17,519 nt of DNA from Planctomycetia bacterium (GCA_009919445.1 RGBY01000022.1:1-17519), one strand, 5' to 3'. Counted from the first letter of the stretch, positions 1-6,846 are shown. The notes: generated by a model from the sequence alone, not told the origin. Translations and numbers: made by a program.

Positions 1-1
1 C

Positions 2-301
2 ACAGGCCTTGTTGAAGAGCAGCATCTCTTCACGGCCGGTGGCGAGCGGTTGGCAAGCGTTCGCACATCACGGCATCGCGTCGATCCAACCTCGGGGGCA
101 GCCTTGCCGCGGCTCGTTGAGGTATCGTGGCCAGCTTCGGGGGTGGAATTCAAACTTGAACTGACGAGTCTGGTGACCAATGCACCGGCTGCTGATCCAG
201 GTCAACTCTGGCAGATGCCTGCTTATGAGGGCTACGAGCCAGTTGATCTGGCTGATCCGACGGTGATGATTACTCCCGTCGGTGGTCCAGCCGACCACTA
301 A
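2..301 (+). CDS. C-terminal part of an unidentified protein (5' end outside window)
   Basis: The frame is open from the first bases of the window to a TAA at 299-301, giving about 99 residues, so this is the tail of a longer gene. A TTG at 50 could start a shorter protein, but the frame stays open and protein-like upstream of it. The visible part has alternating hydrophobic residues typical of beta strands (EVSWPASGVEFKLELTSL) and ends with QLWQMPAYEGYEPVDL and a short polar tail. Such a beta-rich end with a late 'MP..EGY..VDL' segment resembles the C-termini of some LolA-like or DUF4292-like outer-membrane lipoprotein-carrier folds, but this is only an impression. It converges on the sigma factor gene, with 9 bp between the two stop codons. 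Function unknown. Confidence 0.55.
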   Translation, partial: TGLVEEQHLFTAGGERLASVRTSRHRVDPTSGAALPRLVEVSWPASGVEFKLELTSLVTNAPAADPGQLWQMPAYEGYEPVDLADPTVMITPVGGPADH

Positions 302-310
302 GAAACGCGG

Positions 311-931
311 TTATCCAGTCGCGGTGTCGTCAGTCGGCCCCTCGTCCCCAGTCGTATCGTCCCCAGTCGTATCGTCCGCAGGTTTCTCGTCCGCAGGTTT
401 CTCGGTCGCTGCCCGAATGGTTGCGCGGGCTCGCGACAGGCGGGGGCCGATGGATCCGACAGGAATGCCGGTCGCCCGGGAGATTTCTCCGTAACTGAGC
501 CCGTCATGGTCGTGCATGGTCAGGATGGCTCGATCTTCCGCCGAAAGCCCAGCCAGAAGTTGTTCAATCTCGTCCTTACGGGCAGTCGTTTCGTCTGGGG
601 TGGGCTGGCGGTCTGGCTGGTCGACAACACCATCACCTGTGGGAACCGCCCTCGACTTCATCAGGCGGTGAACCGTGACACGTCGGGCAATCACTGTCAG
701 GTAGGTTGCCAGGGTTGATCGGCCAGCGAACATGCGGAGCACCGCAGCATCGCGGTTGATGAGTTCCGCAAGAACTTCGGCGACGAGGTCATCGATGTCA
801 TCAGCGGAGAGCGTGATCTGACGACGCGAGGCGGTTCGGTTGACGACCTGGGCGATGAGACGACCGAACCGCCGCAGAAGGATGTCCCAGGCGCAGAGCG
901 AGTGATTGTCTGAGCCGGTCTCATCTGCCAC
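311..931 (-). CDS. ECF-type RNA polymerase sigma-70 factor with acidic repeat tail
   Basis: A 206-aa protein starting with GTG at 931; GGAG lies 8 nt upstream, and no better start is seen. Residues about 15-92 match sigma region 2 (DDIDDLVAEVLAEL, then FAGRSTLATYLTVIARR). A linker follows at about 93-122. Residues about 125-175 form sigma region 4, with a helix-turn-helix (LSAEDRAILTMHDHDGLSYGEISRATG, IPVGSIGPRLSRAR). The protein would direct core RNA polymerase to a specific promoter set. The last 30 residues are a low-complexity acidic tail (EKPAD x2, DTTGD x2) encoded by a DNA minisatellite; it lies outside the sigma domains. No anti-sigma gene adjoins it: downstream is a convergent unrelated gene, and upstream is a 320-bp gap before fdxA. 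The family call is solid; the regulon is unknown. Confidence 0.85.
   Translation of the reverse strand: MADETGSDNHSLCAWDILLRRFGRLIAQVVNRTASRRQITLSADDIDDLVAEVLAELINRDAAVLRMFAGRSTLATYLTVIARRVTVHRLMKSRAVPTGDGVVDQPDRQPTPDETTARKDEIEQLLAGLSAEDRAILTMHDHDGLSYGEISRATGIPVGSIGPRLSRARATIRAATEKPADEKPADDTTGDDTTGDEGPTDDTATG
343..402. repeat. Two adjacent 15-bp tandem duplications inside the sigma factor gene
   Basis: Positions 343-357 and 358-372 are identical copies of CGTCCCCAGTCGTAT. Positions 373-387 and 388-402 are identical copies of CGTCCGCAGGTTTCT. On the minus strand they encode the pentapeptides EKPAD twice and then DTTGD twice, at the acidic C-terminus of the sigma factor. Because the unit is a multiple of three, copy number can change without breaking the frame. 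The first bases of the two units are similar, so both pairs may descend from one older unit. Confidence 0.9.
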
Positions 932-1092
932 GGTGCCATCTCCACGCCGCTTGCCGCTGATTGAGGGGGTGCTGAACTATACCCCTCGTTTCGGATTGGC
1001 TCCAAGTCGATTCATAGCGAAAAGGCCGATTTCATGGTCTCTGCCCGGTCTCGCTGAAGACACAAGGCCTTTTCGTCCGATGGAGGGTTTCG

Positions 1093-1126
1093 TTGACAGG
1101 AATGACTCGGCATCCTTAGGATGCCG
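1093..1126 (+). promoter_or_regulatory. Candidate fdxA promoter overlapped by a 21-bp inverted repeat
   Basis: The 932-1253 gap holds a TTGACA at 1093-1098. After an 18-bp spacer comes TAGGAT (1117-1122), a 4/6 match to a -10 box. A near-perfect inverted repeat lies across the -10: TCGGCATCCT (1107-1116), one central T, AGGATGCCGA (1118-1127). With one central base it cannot make a normal hairpin loop over its full length, and no T-run follows, so an operator for a dimeric regulator is more likely than a terminator. The rest of the gap shows nothing else clear. The promoter is a guess; the inverted repeat is directly visible. Confidence 0.45.
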
Positions 1127-1253
1127 AAGCCCGGACGGTTCCCGAAACCGGCAGACTTTACCCAACTGGTGAGGTCTGGTGAGCCGCCGAGTATTCGCAG
1201 TCCTGATTCGAAGAGTTTCACAAATCGAATAGTTTCACGAGGAGTTAGCCACT

Positions 1254-1526
1254 ATGACGCACGTCGTCGCCGAGCCCTGCTTCGCCTGCAAGTACACTGA
1301 TTGTGTTGTTGTTTGCCCGGTTGAATGCTTCTACGAGGGTGACCAGATGGTCTACATTCACCCTGATGAGTGCATTGACTGTGAAGCCTGCGTGCCCGAG
1401 TGTCCGGTTGAGGCAATCTTCCATGAGGACAACCTGCCGGAAGAGTGGAAGCCTTTTACGGAACTCAATGCTGAGATGTCGCCACAACTTCCGGTGATCA
1501 CTGAGAAGAAGGACCCGCTCTGCTAG
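1254..1526 (+). CDS. fdxA: Seven-iron ferredoxin ([3Fe-4S][4Fe-4S], Azotobacter FdI type)
   Basis: A 90-aa soluble electron carrier. Cysteines fall at 9, 12, 17, 21, 25, 40, 43, 46 and 50, the same spacing as in Azotobacter vinelandii ferredoxin I (CxxC-x4-C-x3-CP, then CxxCxxC-x3-CP). By that family, C9, C17 and C50 hold the [3Fe-4S] cluster and C21, C40, C43 and C46 hold the [4Fe-4S] cluster; C12 and C25 would be free. The body (KYTDCV, CPVECFYEG, IHPDECIDC, ITEKKDP) is typical, but the long C-terminal extension of Azotobacter FdI is absent. The ATG at 1254 has GAGGAG upstream (cacGAGGAGttagccactATG). It stands alone, with the HNH gene converging 88 bp downstream, so its redox partner is not shown by context. 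Confidence 0.95.
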   Translation: MTHVVAEPCFACKYTDCVVVCPVECFYEGDQMVYIHPDECIDCEACVPECPVEAIFHEDNLPEEWKPFTELNAEMSPQLPVITEKKDPLC

Positions 1527-1590
1527 ATGCAGACGGGATTCGTGCAGGCGGAAGTTCACGCCCGGTACGTCGGGTGAGGCGGCTCAGTAT

Positions 1591-1610
1591 CTAGTTGGCC
1601 AGATAACTAG
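1591..1610. terminator. Weak hairpin between convergent fdxA and HNH genes
   Basis: CTAGTT (1591-1596) and AACTAG (1605-1610) form a 6-bp stem with an 8-nt loop. It sits in the 88-bp gap between two convergent genes, where a bidirectional terminator would be expected. The stem is AT-rich and lacks a T-run. A second small stem, CCCG/CGGG, lies at 1561-1574. Low support. Confidence 0.2.
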
Positions 1611-1614
1611 GCGT

Positions 1615-2280
1615 CTAGACATCAGGGCCCTCCTGGAGGTCGACGAGCCAGTAGGCGCGATCGACGAAGGTCTTCCAGGCGGCGTACTTGGGGTTGTGAA
1701 GTTTCAGTGCAATGAGTGGGCTGCGTTTGGGCTTGGTTGGTTGGCGGATCAGTTGCATGCCCGCCTCTCGTGGCGTTCGGCCGCCCTTGCGGACGTTGCA
1801 GGAAACGCAGGCGCAGACAATGTTTTCCCAGTTTGTGGGCCCACTGCGGCTTTTGGGAATCACGTGATCCAGCGATAGTTCACCCAAGGGGAAACGCCTG
1901 CCGCAGTACTGACAACGATTGGCATCGCGGGCAAAAACATTGCGACGGTTGAAACGCATGCCATGCCGTGGCACGGCATCGCAACGGGGCAAGCGGATTA
2001 CCCGTGGGGCTTGGAGTTCGTAGCCGACAGCCCTGATCCAGTCCTGTTCTGGAGAACGCTCAAGCGCCTCGAGTGCCGAGAGTTCACGCCACGAGTCGAT
2101 GGTGTAGGCTGAAAAACTCCCCTGTTCAGGGTGGACGACCTCGGCCAGATCGCGAAAGAGCAGGGTGAGTGCCCGACGGACGTTCGTGACGTGGACAGCC
2201 ACAAACGAACGATTCAGCACAAGCACACTCATGCTCAAACTGCCCTGTGCTGCCAGTGATAGCTGTGCTGGATGAGCCAT
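1615..2280 (-). CDS. HNH endonuclease family protein
   Basis: The HNH core is complete: paired cysteines CQYC, then SLDHVIPKSRSG with the Asp-His metal/catalytic pair, NWENIV, and a second pair in CACVSCN, followed by KGGRTP. This is a zinc-stabilised beta-beta-alpha metal nuclease fold. Upstream, VLVLNRSFVAVHVTNVRRALTLL is the conserved N-terminal half of a family common in planctomycetes and cyanobacteria, often as an orphan gene. Three starts are possible: GTG at 2346 (weak AAGAGG), ATG at 2280 (AGGAG 12 nt upstream), and ATG at 2232, directly before the conserved VLVLN. I chose 2280 (221 aa); residues before 2232 look unconserved. No methylase or intron lies beside it, so it is not obviously a restriction or homing enzyme. 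Its biological role is unknown. Confidence 0.85.
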   Translation of the reverse strand: MAHPAQLSLAAQGSLSMSVLVLNRSFVAVHVTNVRRALTLLFRDLAEVVHPEQGSFSAYTIDSWRELSALEALERSPEQDWIRAVGYELQAPRVIRLPRCDAVPRHGMRFNRRNVFARDANRCQYCGRRFPLGELSLDHVIPKSRSGPTNWENIVCACVSCNVRKGGRTPREAGMQLIRQPTKPKRSPLIALKLHNPKYAAWKTFVDRAYWLVDLQEGPDV

Positions 2281-2604
2281 CTTCTTGCCATTCTCCTGGC
2301 TCGGTGGGCTTAGTTGGCTCAGCGGGCTGACTACCCAGTTCGCCACCCCGCCTCTTGAGGCCGCAGTCTACCTGCTCGTAAGGGTGGCTGCCAAATGCAG
2401 TGGCTCGATCGAGACCTGGTGAGTGTTCAGCGACCGAATTTCTGCTGGCATCAATGCTTGCCTTTCTCGAAACAACCCGTCAAACTCATGAGAGTTCAGT
2501 GAGGGATTGGTTTGGATTTCGTGTGCCCCTCACGACGGCCTTGTGCGATCGATCGAGTGATCGCGGCATCTATTCATTTATCGTTAACGGCCTGGAGGCA
2601 AAGC
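2281..2604. other. Divergent intergenic region, HNH gene / cysteine-pair protein
   Basis: These 324 bp separate two divergent genes and should hold both promoters, but I see no clear -35/-10 pair. One palindromic element stands out: GCGATC (2545-2550) and GATCGC (2559-2564) with an 8-nt centre that itself contains GATCGA. The first 66 bp may instead code for the N-terminus of the HNH protein if its GTG at 2346 is used. Short open frames here lack ribosome sites and look random. Confidence 0.35.
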
Positions 2605-2925
2605 GTGCTTCATTATTCATGCGATCTCTGTCAACGCCCGATTGATCCGCAGTTGGGTATCCGGCACGTTGTCAAAATAAGTGTGTTCCCTGCCGTTGAG
2701 ACGCATGACGATGAATTCACCAGCTGCTGCGAAGGAGCCTGCGAAGATCACCTCGATGACATGCAGGACTTGCTCGAGCGACTTGAGGAACAAGATCTTG
2801 CCGCCTTCCTCGATGACGGAACACGTTCCTTGCGGTTCGATCTTTGTGACGCCTGTCGGCAGCGTTTTCTTCGCAACCCGCTCGGCACCAAGCCCAATAA
2901 GTCATTGACGTTCAGCGATAACTGA
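2605..2925 (+). CDS. Small conserved protein with CxxC pairs at both ends (zinc-ribbon-like)
   Basis: A 106-aa protein. The start is GTG at 2605, preceded by CTGGAGG with 7 nt spacing. A longer frame opens at 2512 but has no ribosome site and its extra part does not look like protein. The N-terminus is YSCDLCQRPI (C6, C9) and the C-terminus is RFDLCDACRQRFLRNPLG (C81, C84). The two CxxC pairs could together bind one zinc ion. Between them is a beta-like segment (RHVVKISVFPAVE) and an acidic helix (LDDMQDLLERLEEQDL). Extra cysteines C41, C42 and C46 are unusual. I recall similar small proteins in planctomycetes, but no function is known to me. Its stop codon lies inside a hairpin. Confidence 0.75.
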   Translation: MLHYSCDLCQRPIDPQLGIRHVVKISVFPAVETHDDEFTSCCEGACEDHLDDMQDLLERLEEQDLAAFLDDGTRSLRFDLCDACRQRFLRNPLGTKPNKSLTFSDN

Positions 2926-2930
2926 ACGTC
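2907..2930 (+). terminator. 9-bp perfect hairpin over the stop codon of the cysteine-pair gene
   Basis: GACGTTCAG (2907-2915) and CTGAACGTC (2922-2930) are perfect inverted copies with the 6-nt loop CGATAA. The TGA stop (2923-2925) is within the 3' arm. No T-run follows (TCCCGC), so it is not a classic intrinsic terminator; it may protect or end the 3' side of the mRNA. Confidence 0.5.
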
Positions 2931-3160
2931 TCCCGCAGAAGCATTTGCGGATGGGGCAAACGCGTCGGTTGTGCCGGCTGGTGATTTTGTGGCTGGCCCG
3001 AAACGGGTTTGATTCCACGGTGAGCGATTAGTTGCTCGTGGCGATAGCGTGCTCGCCTCAAACAGTCCGCTCGCTTTCCTCAGAGGCTCCGCTCATGCTG
3101 GTGGTCTTTTGCACCATCCGCACGGCCGCCGCTTGCGAATCTGGGGAGGGGCGGTAGGTT

Positions 3161-3180
3161 CTGGGTTCTTATTCACCCAG
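3161..3180 (+). promoter_or_regulatory. Small hairpin touching the leuB-like ribosome site
   Basis: CTGGGT (3161-3166) and ACCCAG (3175-3180) can pair with an 8-nt loop. The 3' arm includes the first two bases of the AGGAG ribosome site (3179-3183) that serves the ATG at 3191. Pairing could lower ribosome access, but the stem is short and could be chance. The rest of the 2931-3190 gap shows no clear element. Confidence 0.25.
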
Positions 3181-3190
3181 GAGATTTCCC

Positions 3191-3814
3191 ATGGCAGCCA
3201 CCCCCCTTGCAATAGCCACCATCGCCGGAGACGGAACTGGTCCTGAAGTTACCGCTGAGGCCGTCAAAGTCCTTGCGGCTGTTTCCCAGTTGGAGGGGTT
3301 TGAGTACTCGCTTGAGCCGCTTGATTGGGGAGGGGATCGTTACCTGCGAACAGGTGAAATTATTCCTGAGGGTGGGCTCGACCTGCTGCGGTCGAAGGAC
3401 GCTGTCTTCCTCGGCGCAATCGGCCATCCAGATGTGCCGCCGGGAGTCCTCGAGAAGGGGCTATTGCTCGAACTGCGTTTCAAGCTCGATCAGTACATCA
3501 ATCTGCGGCCGGTCAAACTGTTGCCTGGTGTCGAAACACCTTTGGCTGGTCGTGGCCCTGACGATATTGATTTTGTCGTTGTTCGAGAGAACACTGAAGA
3601 CCTCTATTGTGGCGTGGGGGGGTATCTCAAGAAAGATACTCCTGACGAGGTGGCGGTGCAGCAGGCCGTCTATACCCGCAAGGGCTGCGAGCGGTGTATC
3701 CGCTGGGCCTTTGAGTACACCCGACAGCGTAACAGTTCCAGGAAGTCGCCAAGGAGTATCCCGACGTCAAGACCGACTACAACCACGTCGATGCTTGTTG
3801 CATGTGGATGGTGA
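3191..3814 (+). CDS. leuB: leuB-like 3-isopropylmalate/isocitrate dehydrogenase, N-terminal part (frame-broken)
   Basis: ATG at 3191 with AGGAG 7 nt upstream. The protein begins with the beta-decarboxylating dehydrogenase fold: IATIAGDGTGPEV, then DAVFLGAIG, LRFKLDQYINLRPVKL (substrate-binding arginines) and VVVRENTEDLYCGVGG, which holds the conserved Tyr. Homology stops after EYTRQRN (to about 3733); the remaining residues to the TGA at 3814 are read in the wrong frame. The next homologous segment, FQEVAKEYPDVK, is in another frame, and the stretch normally between them (about 24 residues, with the KxNV catalytic lysine) is absent. The missing DNA would be about 70 nt. The enzyme would oxidise and decarboxylate 3-isopropylmalate in leucine synthesis, or isocitrate; the choice is not settled. 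As written the product is inactive. It could be a pseudogene or a sequence error. Confidence 0.8.
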   Translation: MAATPLAIATIAGDGTGPEVTAEAVKVLAAVSQLEGFEYSLEPLDWGGDRYLRTGEIIPEGGLDLLRSKDAVFLGAIGHPDVPPGVLEKGLLLELRFKLDQYINLRPVKLLPGVETPLAGRGPDDIDFVVVRENTEDLYCGVGGYLKKDTPDEVAVQQAVYTRKGCERCIRWAFEYTRQRNSSRKSPRSIPTSRPTTTTSMLVACGW

Positions 3815-4194
3815 AGAACCCCGATGCCTATGACGTAATCGTCACGACCAACATGTTCGGTGACATCATCACTGATCTTGGTGGGATCTTGCAGGGAGGA
3901 ATGGGGGTGGCTGCCGGTGGCAATCTCAATCCTGACAAAGGCGGGGTAAGCATGTTTGAGCCGATGGGGGGCAGTGCTCCCAAGTACACCGGCACCAACA
4001 AAATCAATCCGATTGCGGCGATCAATGCGATGGCAATGCTGCTGGAGCATTCGGGTCAACCGGCCGCCGCAGCCCGCATTGACCGAGCGGTGGCAACTGT
4101 GACCGGCACCAAGATGAAAAGTCAGGCTGCAGGTCGAATGGGCTATGGCACGAGCGAGGTCGGTGATCTGGTCTGTGCGGCCCTTGAGGGCTAG
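3733..4194 (+). CDS. leuB: leuB-like dehydrogenase, C-terminal part (out of frame with N-terminal part)
   Basis: Reading from 3733, directly after a TAA in this frame, gives QFQEVAKEYPDVKTDYNHVDACCMWMV and onward to TAG at 4194. HVDACCM and NMFGDIITDLGG carry the metal- and substrate-binding aspartates of the family. FEPMGGSAPKYTGTNKINPIAAI is the cofactor-binding loop, and MGYGTSEVGDLV is the usual C-terminus. An ATG at 3802 could start a 130-aa piece, but it has no ribosome site and would lack half the fold, so this is the tail of one broken gene. Together with the upstream part the gene would encode roughly 355 residues if the missing segment is restored, the normal size. The Gfo/Idh gene converges on its 3' end. 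Confidence 0.8.
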   Translation, partial: QFQEVAKEYPDVKTDYNHVDACCMWMVKNPDAYDVIVTTNMFGDIITDLGGILQGGMGVAAGGNLNPDKGGVSMFEPMGGSAPKYTGTNKINPIAAINAMAMLLEHSGQPAAAARIDRAVATVTGTKMKSQAAGRMGYGTSEVGDLVCAALEG

Positions 4195-5204
4195 CTGCCC
4201 GTGGAAACCCCGGCCGGCATCGAGGAAACGATGCTAGTCGGCTGAGCAGAAAATCCGCTGCCCGCTCTGCTGGCTTTCTGCAGCGGCTTCGATAATCCGC
4301 AGGGCCCGTACCATGTCCGCCAGACCACCAAGTCGGCGAACAAGGCTCGTCGTCGTCCGGTGAAACTGTGATGTCGCCCAGCGTCGTCGAACCAGACCAA
4401 GGTTGCCGGCAGGTCAATAAATGCGATGCCCCGTTCACAGGCGACCTGGAGGTCGGCTGGTGGCCGAAAGCTCACCGCTTCTTCCCAGGCGGCAGGGATG
4501 TATTGTCCGCAGCTAATTTGGGCAAGTGGTCCCTGGCCGGTGTGGTCGGGAGAGGAGAAATCAAGGCTCATCATCTGGTAGTCGCTGCTGGCAAGGCCGA
4601 TGCCCGAGTCATGCCGTACGGAGACCACGCTGGTTGGCTCTTGGTCGATGACATAACAGCACCAGTCGACCATTTCGAGCAGGTCTCGACGGTCCCGAGC
4701 TGCTGTCACCGCCGAGTGGCGAGGCGGGATCGATGTTTGAGGAAGACGGTGATGGCAAAAGGCCATGCGTGGCGGACCGAGTCTGGTCGCAATCAACTCT
4801 TTTAGTCGCACGGTTGCCGGGGCGTGGCGTCGCGAAAGTTCTGCCATGAAGGCAATCCCTGATTCTTCTACCCGAGTCAGCAACGCATCGACAGCCTGCC
4901 GGCAGTCGGGAAGGCTGGCGGCAGAATAGACAGCCTTGCCGGCATCACAGGCGGCAAGGATGGGAGCAGTGCCGTACCATTGATCGGCCAAGTAGAGGAC
5001 AGCGTCGATATCCTCGCGGTCGGCAAGAACGCGAAAGCCATCGAGGGCTACGGCGTTGAGTTCCGTGGCCGCCCGCTGCGCCCGATGAGAGACCTGTTCG
5101 CAGACCGCGCGAACCTCGTACCGATCACTCAATGACCGAATCGCCGGCAGATGCCGGCTCTCCCAGCGGTTTCCGAGGCCGACGATGCCGACGCCGAGTT
5201 TCAT
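4191..5204 (-). CDS. Gfo/Idh/MocA-type NAD(P)-dependent oxidoreductase, frame-broken near the 3' end
   Basis: The start is ATG at 5204 (MKLGVGIVGLGNRWESRHLPAI), with GGAAGGAA just upstream, and it overlaps the purD stop as ATGA. The Rossmann glycine motif GIVGLGNRW, the following DIDAVLYLADQWYG, and a later GIAFIDLPATLVWFDDAGRHH fit the family, which oxidises or reduces sugars and related compounds with NAD(P). From about 4372 downward this frame turns into Arg/Ser/Pro-rich nonsense ending at 4191. A different frame reads QFHRTTTSLVRRL, LGGLADMVRALRII and ends at a TAG at 4234-4236, which is the normal family C-terminus. About 15 residues usually between these parts are missing too. The conserved EKP-type lysine motif is not visible where expected (it reads DAGKAVYSAASLP), so substrate and activity are uncertain. 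Confidence 0.75.
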   Translation of the reverse strand: MKLGVGIVGLGNRWESRHLPAIRSLSDRYEVRAVCEQVSHRAQRAATELNAVALDGFRVLADREDIDAVLYLADQWYGTAPILAACDAGKAVYSAASLPDCRQAVDALLTRVEESGIAFMAELSRRHAPATVRLKELIATRLGPPRMAFCHHRLPQTSIPPRHSAVTAARDRRDLLEMVDWCCYVIDQEPTSVVSVRHDSGIGLASSDYQMMSLDFSSPDHTGQGPLAQISCGQYIPAAWEEAVSFRPPADLQVACERGIAFIDLPATLVWFDDAGRHHSFTGRRRALFADLVVWRTWYGPCGLSKPLQKASRAGSGFSAQPTSIVSSMPAGVSTGS

Positions 5205-6583
5205 GGTGTTCCTTCCGCTGGGTGCGGCGTGCCGGTGGCTGCAGAACTGGCCTCGCTCGCTGCCAGTTCGCGCTGATGCCGCAGGCCCTTGTCGGCGATG
5301 TCCTTTCGGCACCATGCTCCTTGCCAGCGGATCTCCTTGACGCCCTCGTAGGCCCGTTGCTTCGCGCGGGCCAGCGACTGCCCGGTTGCGGTGACAGCAA
5401 GAACACGCCCTCCGCTTGCGAGGACGGTGTCGGGCGAATCAGACGCAGGCGTTGTCGCGGCGTGAAAGACGGCCACGTCATCGAGGGCAGCTACCTGCTC
5501 AAGGCCACGGATAGGCTGCCCCTTGGCGACGGGCCCAGGGTAGCCCTCTGAGGCCATCACCACGGTGACGCTCGCGCCGTCATTCCAGCGGGGTGGGGCA
5601 AGGGTTTCGAGCCGGCAGTCAACAGCGGCATCGAGCAGTTCGACGAGGCTTGACTCAAGCCGAACGAGCAGCGCCTGGCATTCAGGGTCACCAAAGCGAA
5701 CGTTGTACTCAAGCACCTTGGGGCCCTGAGCAGTGAGCATCAGTCCGGCATACAGCACACCGTGGAATGGGGTCCGCCTGCGGCGCATGCCGTGGATGGT
5801 GGGAACCAGAATTCGCTCCTCAATTTCGGCAAGCAGGGCATCATCGACAAAAGGCGCGGGGCAAAACGCGCCCATGCCGCCGGTGTTCGGCCCTTGATCC
5901 CCATCGTGGGCCGCTTTGTGATCCTGCAGTGGCGGCAGGGTGACAATGGTGCGTCCATCGGTGATGGCGATGACACTGACCTCAACACCATCAAGCCGCT
6001 CTTCGATCAGGATGCCGCTGGCCGCTGTCTGAAACTGTGGATCACAGCGAAGCTGTTCCACGGCAGCGATCGCATCATCACGACCACCACAGACAAACAC
6101 GCCTTTGCCAGCAGCAAGGCCATCAGCCTTGATGACAACTGGCTCATCTTCGCGGTCCTCAAGGAACTGACGCGCCTGCTCGAAGGAGCGGAACTGTCGG
6201 TAGGTCGCCGTTGGGATATCGTTTGTGTGGAGGACGTCCTTGCAGAAGATCTTGCTGCCCTCAAGCTGCGCGGCCTGAGCGGTGGGGCCGAATGCCCTGA
6301 TGCCGGCCGCGGTCAGGGCATCGACAAGGCCACCGACCAGCGGTGCCTCTGGGCCGACAACCACGAGGTCGATGTTGTGCTCGGTGACGGCAGCCAGAAT
6401 CGCGTTAGTATCGGAGGCATTAATCGGCAGGTTTGTTGCCTGACGCGCTGTTCCTGCGTTTCCTGGCGCGACGAAAACGTCTGCCCCATCTTTGGTCAAC
6501 TTCCAGGCAAGGGCGTGCTCACGGCCGCCGCTACCGACAACAAGAATCCGTTTCGATGTGTGCATATGGTTCGCTTTCTGCAT
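5201..6583 (-). CDS. purD: Phosphoribosylamine-glycine ligase
   Basis: Makes glycinamide ribonucleotide from phosphoribosylamine, glycine and ATP, step 2 of purine synthesis, in the cytoplasm. All family landmarks are in order: RILVVGSGGREHALAWKL at the N-terminus, VAPGNAGTA, DLVVVGPEAPLVGGL, the ATP-grasp segment with VVIKADGLAAGKGV, LPPLQDHKAAHDGDQGP then NTGGMGAFCPAP, and VLEYNVRFGDPECQ with the metal ligands. EIRWQGAWCRKDI closes the fold. The frame runs to 460 aa; the last 25 or so residues (Ala/Ser/Glu-rich) extend past the usual end. ATG at 6583 and ATG at 6565 are both possible starts; neither has a strong ribosome site, and 6565 lies nearer the conserved region. Its TGA overlaps the ATG of the Gfo/Idh gene, so the two are probably co-transcribed and translationally coupled. 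Confidence 0.95.
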   Translation of the reverse strand: MQKANHMHTSKRILVVGSGGREHALAWKLTKDGADVFVAPGNAGTARQATNLPINASDTNAILAAVTEHNIDLVVVGPEAPLVGGLVDALTAAGIRAFGPTAQAAQLEGSKIFCKDVLHTNDIPTATYRQFRSFEQARQFLEDREDEPVVIKADGLAAGKGVFVCGGRDDAIAAVEQLRCDPQFQTAASGILIEERLDGVEVSVIAITDGRTIVTLPPLQDHKAAHDGDQGPNTGGMGAFCPAPFVDDALLAEIEERILVPTIHGMRRRRTPFHGVLYAGLMLTAQGPKVLEYNVRFGDPECQALLVRLESSLVELLDAAVDCRLETLAPPRWNDGASVTVVMASEGYPGPVAKGQPIRGLEQVAALDDVAVFHAATTPASDSPDTVLASGGRVLAVTATGQSLARAKQRAYEGVKEIRWQGAWCRKDIADKGLRHQRELAASEASSAATGTPHPAEGTP

Positions 6584-6788
6584 TTAAAATAAGCCTTTGC
6601 CGAGCGAGGCGGGGCCGAGACCTTCCGTGCGAGTTGGAGCGGGGAAGAAATACCCGGCTCCGACGGGGGAGGCAAGAATCGAGCTCGGAAGCCTGCATTG
6701 TGCGGTCTGTACGGGTTTTCGGAACCCCACCCAGCCAGAGTTCAACCAGGAGTCAGCAGCTGTCCGATCTCTCAACATGAAGTCGACG

Positions 6789-6816
6789 TTGACACCTTCG
6801 GTGCCGTCGATAGAGT
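6789..6816 (+). promoter_or_regulatory. Candidate promoter for the Rieske/cytochrome b cluster
   Basis: TTGACA at 6789-6794 is a perfect -35 match. After 16 bp comes TAGAGT (6811-6816), a 4/6 match to the -10. It would give a leader of about 240 nt before the Rieske gene, holding the 6827-6846 hairpin. This is pattern matching only; planctomycete promoters are poorly defined. Confidence 0.3.
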
Positions 6817-6826
6817 AGAGAATGAG

Positions 6827-6846
6827 TTCGTGAAAAAAATCACGAA
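6827..6846 (+). promoter_or_regulatory. Inverted repeat with A-run loop upstream of the Rieske gene
   Basis: TTCGTGA (6827-6833), AAAAAA, TCACGAA (6840-6846) is a perfect 7-bp inverted repeat. It lies just after the candidate -10 box, where an operator or a leader hairpin could act. No regulator can be named. Confidence 0.35.

Noticed and set aside
2400..2645. An 81-codon plus-strand frame before the cysteine-pair gene
   Set aside because: No ribosome site, no protein-like pattern, and it overlaps the better supported gene start at 2605.
5762..6592. A 276-codon open frame on the plus strand opposite purD
   Set aside because: It is fully antisense to a complete, well-conserved purD, has no ribosome site, and its product shows no domain.
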